Source: JBGPFS01 sp041483455 (GTDB lineage: Bacteria; Chloroflexota; Limnocylindria; Limnocylindrales; CSP1-4). From it: 13,086 nucleotides of DNA. The notes beneath the pieces are model-generated. The model saw only the letters and a list, made by a program, of their open reading frames with translations, did no database searches and was not told the DNA's origin. Numbering within the stretch: the stretch's first letter is position 1; each line of letters starts with the position of its first letter. The stretch covers positions 1-13,086 of the forward strand of contig JBGPFS010000052.1 of the NCBI GenBank assembly GCA_041483455.1, given 5' to 3'. The translations under genes and the position numbers were made by a program. Positions 11,767 through 13,086 of this stretch are shown piece after piece.

Positions 11767-13086
11767 CTAGAATCCGCCGCTGGCGCCCCCGCCGAAGCCA
11801 CCACCGCCGCCGAATCCGCCGCCGCCGCCGCTCGACGATGGGGTGTTCCCGATCGTCCCGAGGGCCGAGAACATCCCGCCGAAGTCGGGGACGGGCGAGC
11901 CGGAGAAGAGCGAGCCGGCAGCACCCGTGCCACCCGCGCCCGAGGCGACGTACCAGGCCGGGAACCAGATCGGATGAGGCCCGACCACGCCGTGGGCGGT
12001 GTCGTCGGCACCCCGTCGAAGGACCTCCTCGGCATCCTCCTGGAGCCCGAGCGCCACGCCCCAGACCAGCGCCTGGTCGGGCGTCTCGAGCCAGGGCACC
12101 TTCGCCTCCGCGACGACCTGCTCCATCGAACGGGCCTGGGCCATCGTCTTCTGGAGGGTGCGCCGGTAGGCCGACAGCATCGCCCGGACCCGCGCCCCGT
12201 CCTTCGTTCGGGCCGGCATCGCCAGCGCGATGCCGCAGGTGGCGAGGCCCGCGATCCCGAGCAGGACCCCGAGCAGGACGAGACCGGACATCGGGACGTT
12301 GAGGCCGGCGAAGAAGGCGATCGCCGCCACGACCGCGACGATCACGCCCTGGATCAGCCATCGGTTCATCACCTTCTGGGGCGGAGCCGTGAACCACGCC
12401 TGGGCGACCGCGTGCGCCTCGATCTCCTCCTGGAAGTGCGAGGCCTCCTTGCCGAAGGCCAGGAGCTCCGCGTCGGACAGGGCCTCGTCAGCCGAACCGC
12501 CCTGGGCTCGGAGCTTCCCGAGCGCGTAGGTCTCGGCGTCCGAGAGGGGCCGCCGGGAGTTCAGGCGTCGGCGCGCCTCGTCCTCGGGCGTGGCGGCAGG
12601 CAGGCCGTCCGGGAATACCAGCACCTTCTTGGAGAGCAGCCCCTTCTGCTGCTCGAAGCGCAGCTCGCCCCGGCTCGCCAGGTCGAGCATCGCCGCCGTC
12701 AGCACCCGACGGGAGAACTGGCCGTCGTACAGGAGCGCGCCCGTGGCCGCCGTGAGCCCGTCCGGCGGGGCCGGCAGCAGGATCGACGCGTCGTCGAGGT
12801 AGACGGGATCGCGCCCGAAGCGGAGCCACTGAAGGAGCGGCCAGCCGAGCAGCAGGACGAACAGGACCGGGGCGAGAACGATCCCGACGACCGCGTTGAC
12901 CTGGCGTGCGAGCTGAAGCCGCGAGGCGGCCTCGGGCGTGACCATCGGGTTGATGAAGGCCAGGCCCTGGACCAGCGCCGTGTCGTAATCGGGTCGTGGG
13001 CGCGCGGCCCACGGCAGCATCCGCTCGTCGATGATCTGCTGGGCGGTCTGATCCGAGACGTAGGCGACCCGGAAGCCGTCGCCGCC
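11767..13086 (-). CDS. DUF2207-type predicted membrane protein with Gly-rich C-terminus, partial (runs off the right edge)
   Basis: The minus strand is open from the window edge to TAG at 11767, giving 439 residues. The start lies outside, so the internal ATG at 13020 is not the start. A first membrane helix (NAVVGIVLAPVLFVLLLGWP) leads into LQWLRFGRDPVYL, the conserved 'RFGRDP' element of DUF2207. A soluble domain follows, including PDGLTAATGALLYDGQFSRR and a stretch starting LTAAMLDLASRGELRFEQQ. It resembles a winged-helix layout. Two more helices follow (WLIQGVIVAVVAAIAFFAGL and LVLLGVLLGIAGLATCGIAL). Next comes a segment with WLETPDQALVWGVALGL. The tail has the typical GGGGGFGGGGGFGGGASGGF ending. 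The family is widespread in bacteria and of unknown role. Upstream genes are not visible. Confidence 0.85.
   Translation of the reverse strand, partial: GGDGFRVAYVSDQTAQQIIDERMLPWAARPRPDYDTALVQGLAFINPMVTPEAASRLQLARQVNAVVGIVLAPVLFVLLLGWPLLQWLRFGRDPVYLDDASILLPAPPDGLTAATGALLYDGQFSRRVLTAAMLDLASRGELRFEQQKGLLSKKVLVFPDGLPAATPEDEARRRLNSRRPLSDAETYALGKLRAQGGSADEALSDAELLAFGKEASHFQEEIEAHAVAQAWFTAPPQKVMNRWLIQGVIVAVVAAIAFFAGLNVPMSGLVLLGVLLGIAGLATCGIALAMPARTKDGARVRAMLSAYRRTLQKTMAQARSMEQVVAEAKVPWLETPDQALVWGVALGLQEDAEEVLRRGADDTAHGVVGPHPIWFPAWYVASGAGGTGAAGSLFSGSPVPDFGGMFSALGTIGNTPSSSGGGGGFGGGGGFGGGASGGF

Noticed and set aside
11330..12397. 355-residue minus-strand frame fusing the SnoaL-like protein to upstream sequence
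   Set aside because: Only the last 109 residues resemble a protein. The rest is a shifted frame of the DUF2207 gene.
1..13086. tRNA, rRNA, CRISPR array, insertion sequence or phage genes
   Set aside because: No cloverleaf, regular spaced repeats, transposase motifs or terminal inverted repeats were seen on either strand.

Overview
The window is very GC-rich DNA with densely packed genes on both strands. It looks like a chromosomal stretch of a high-GC, free-living bacterium, most likely a Chloroflexota (Limnocylindria/Ellin6529-like) and less likely an actinobacterium. The lineage is inferred from the gene mix: a deazaflavin (F420)-type reductase, a LysM protein with a four-cysteine cytoplasmic domain, a short KdpD, a DUF2207 protein and probable leaderless starts. 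No marker gene proves it.

Left part (1-1585): the start of a TetR-type repressor gene runs off the left edge. It diverges from a small dimeric alpha/beta-barrel (ABM-like) protein gene. An inverted repeat that could be the repressor operator lies between them. Next comes a broken SRPBCC (START-like) gene with two compensating one-base frameshifts, then about 400 bases of apparently non-coding sequence, then a SnoaL-like ester-cyclase-type protein. Middle left (1670-3833): an exported S53 (sedolisin) peptidase with complete catalytic residues but no room for the usual pro-domain, then a strong two-tier terminator and a small two-helix membrane protein gene.

Centre (3948-9783, all minus strand, read right to left): a short KdpD-type histidine kinase, KdpE, a small unknown protein, a KimA-like potassium importer, a J-domain protein and an F420-type reductase. 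KdpD/KdpE and the small ORF/KimA pair each overlap by 4 nt, which suggests translational coupling. No kdpFABC pump genes are present. The most coherent system here is therefore a Kdp-type two-component pair next to, and probably controlling, a KimA-type K+ importer. The kinase lacks the large N-terminal KdpD sensor/USP region, while the transporter carries a USP-like C-terminal domain.

Right part (9912-13086): divergent from kdpD is a membrane-anchored LysM protein with an N-terminal Cys domain. The shared intergenic region holds short direct repeats, and candidate -10 boxes sit 7 nt from both start codons. Then come two minus-strand genes: a small SnoaL/NTF2-fold protein and a DUF2207-type membrane protein with a Gly-rich tail, cut by the right edge. 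I see no tRNA, rRNA, CRISPR array, IS element or phage gene.
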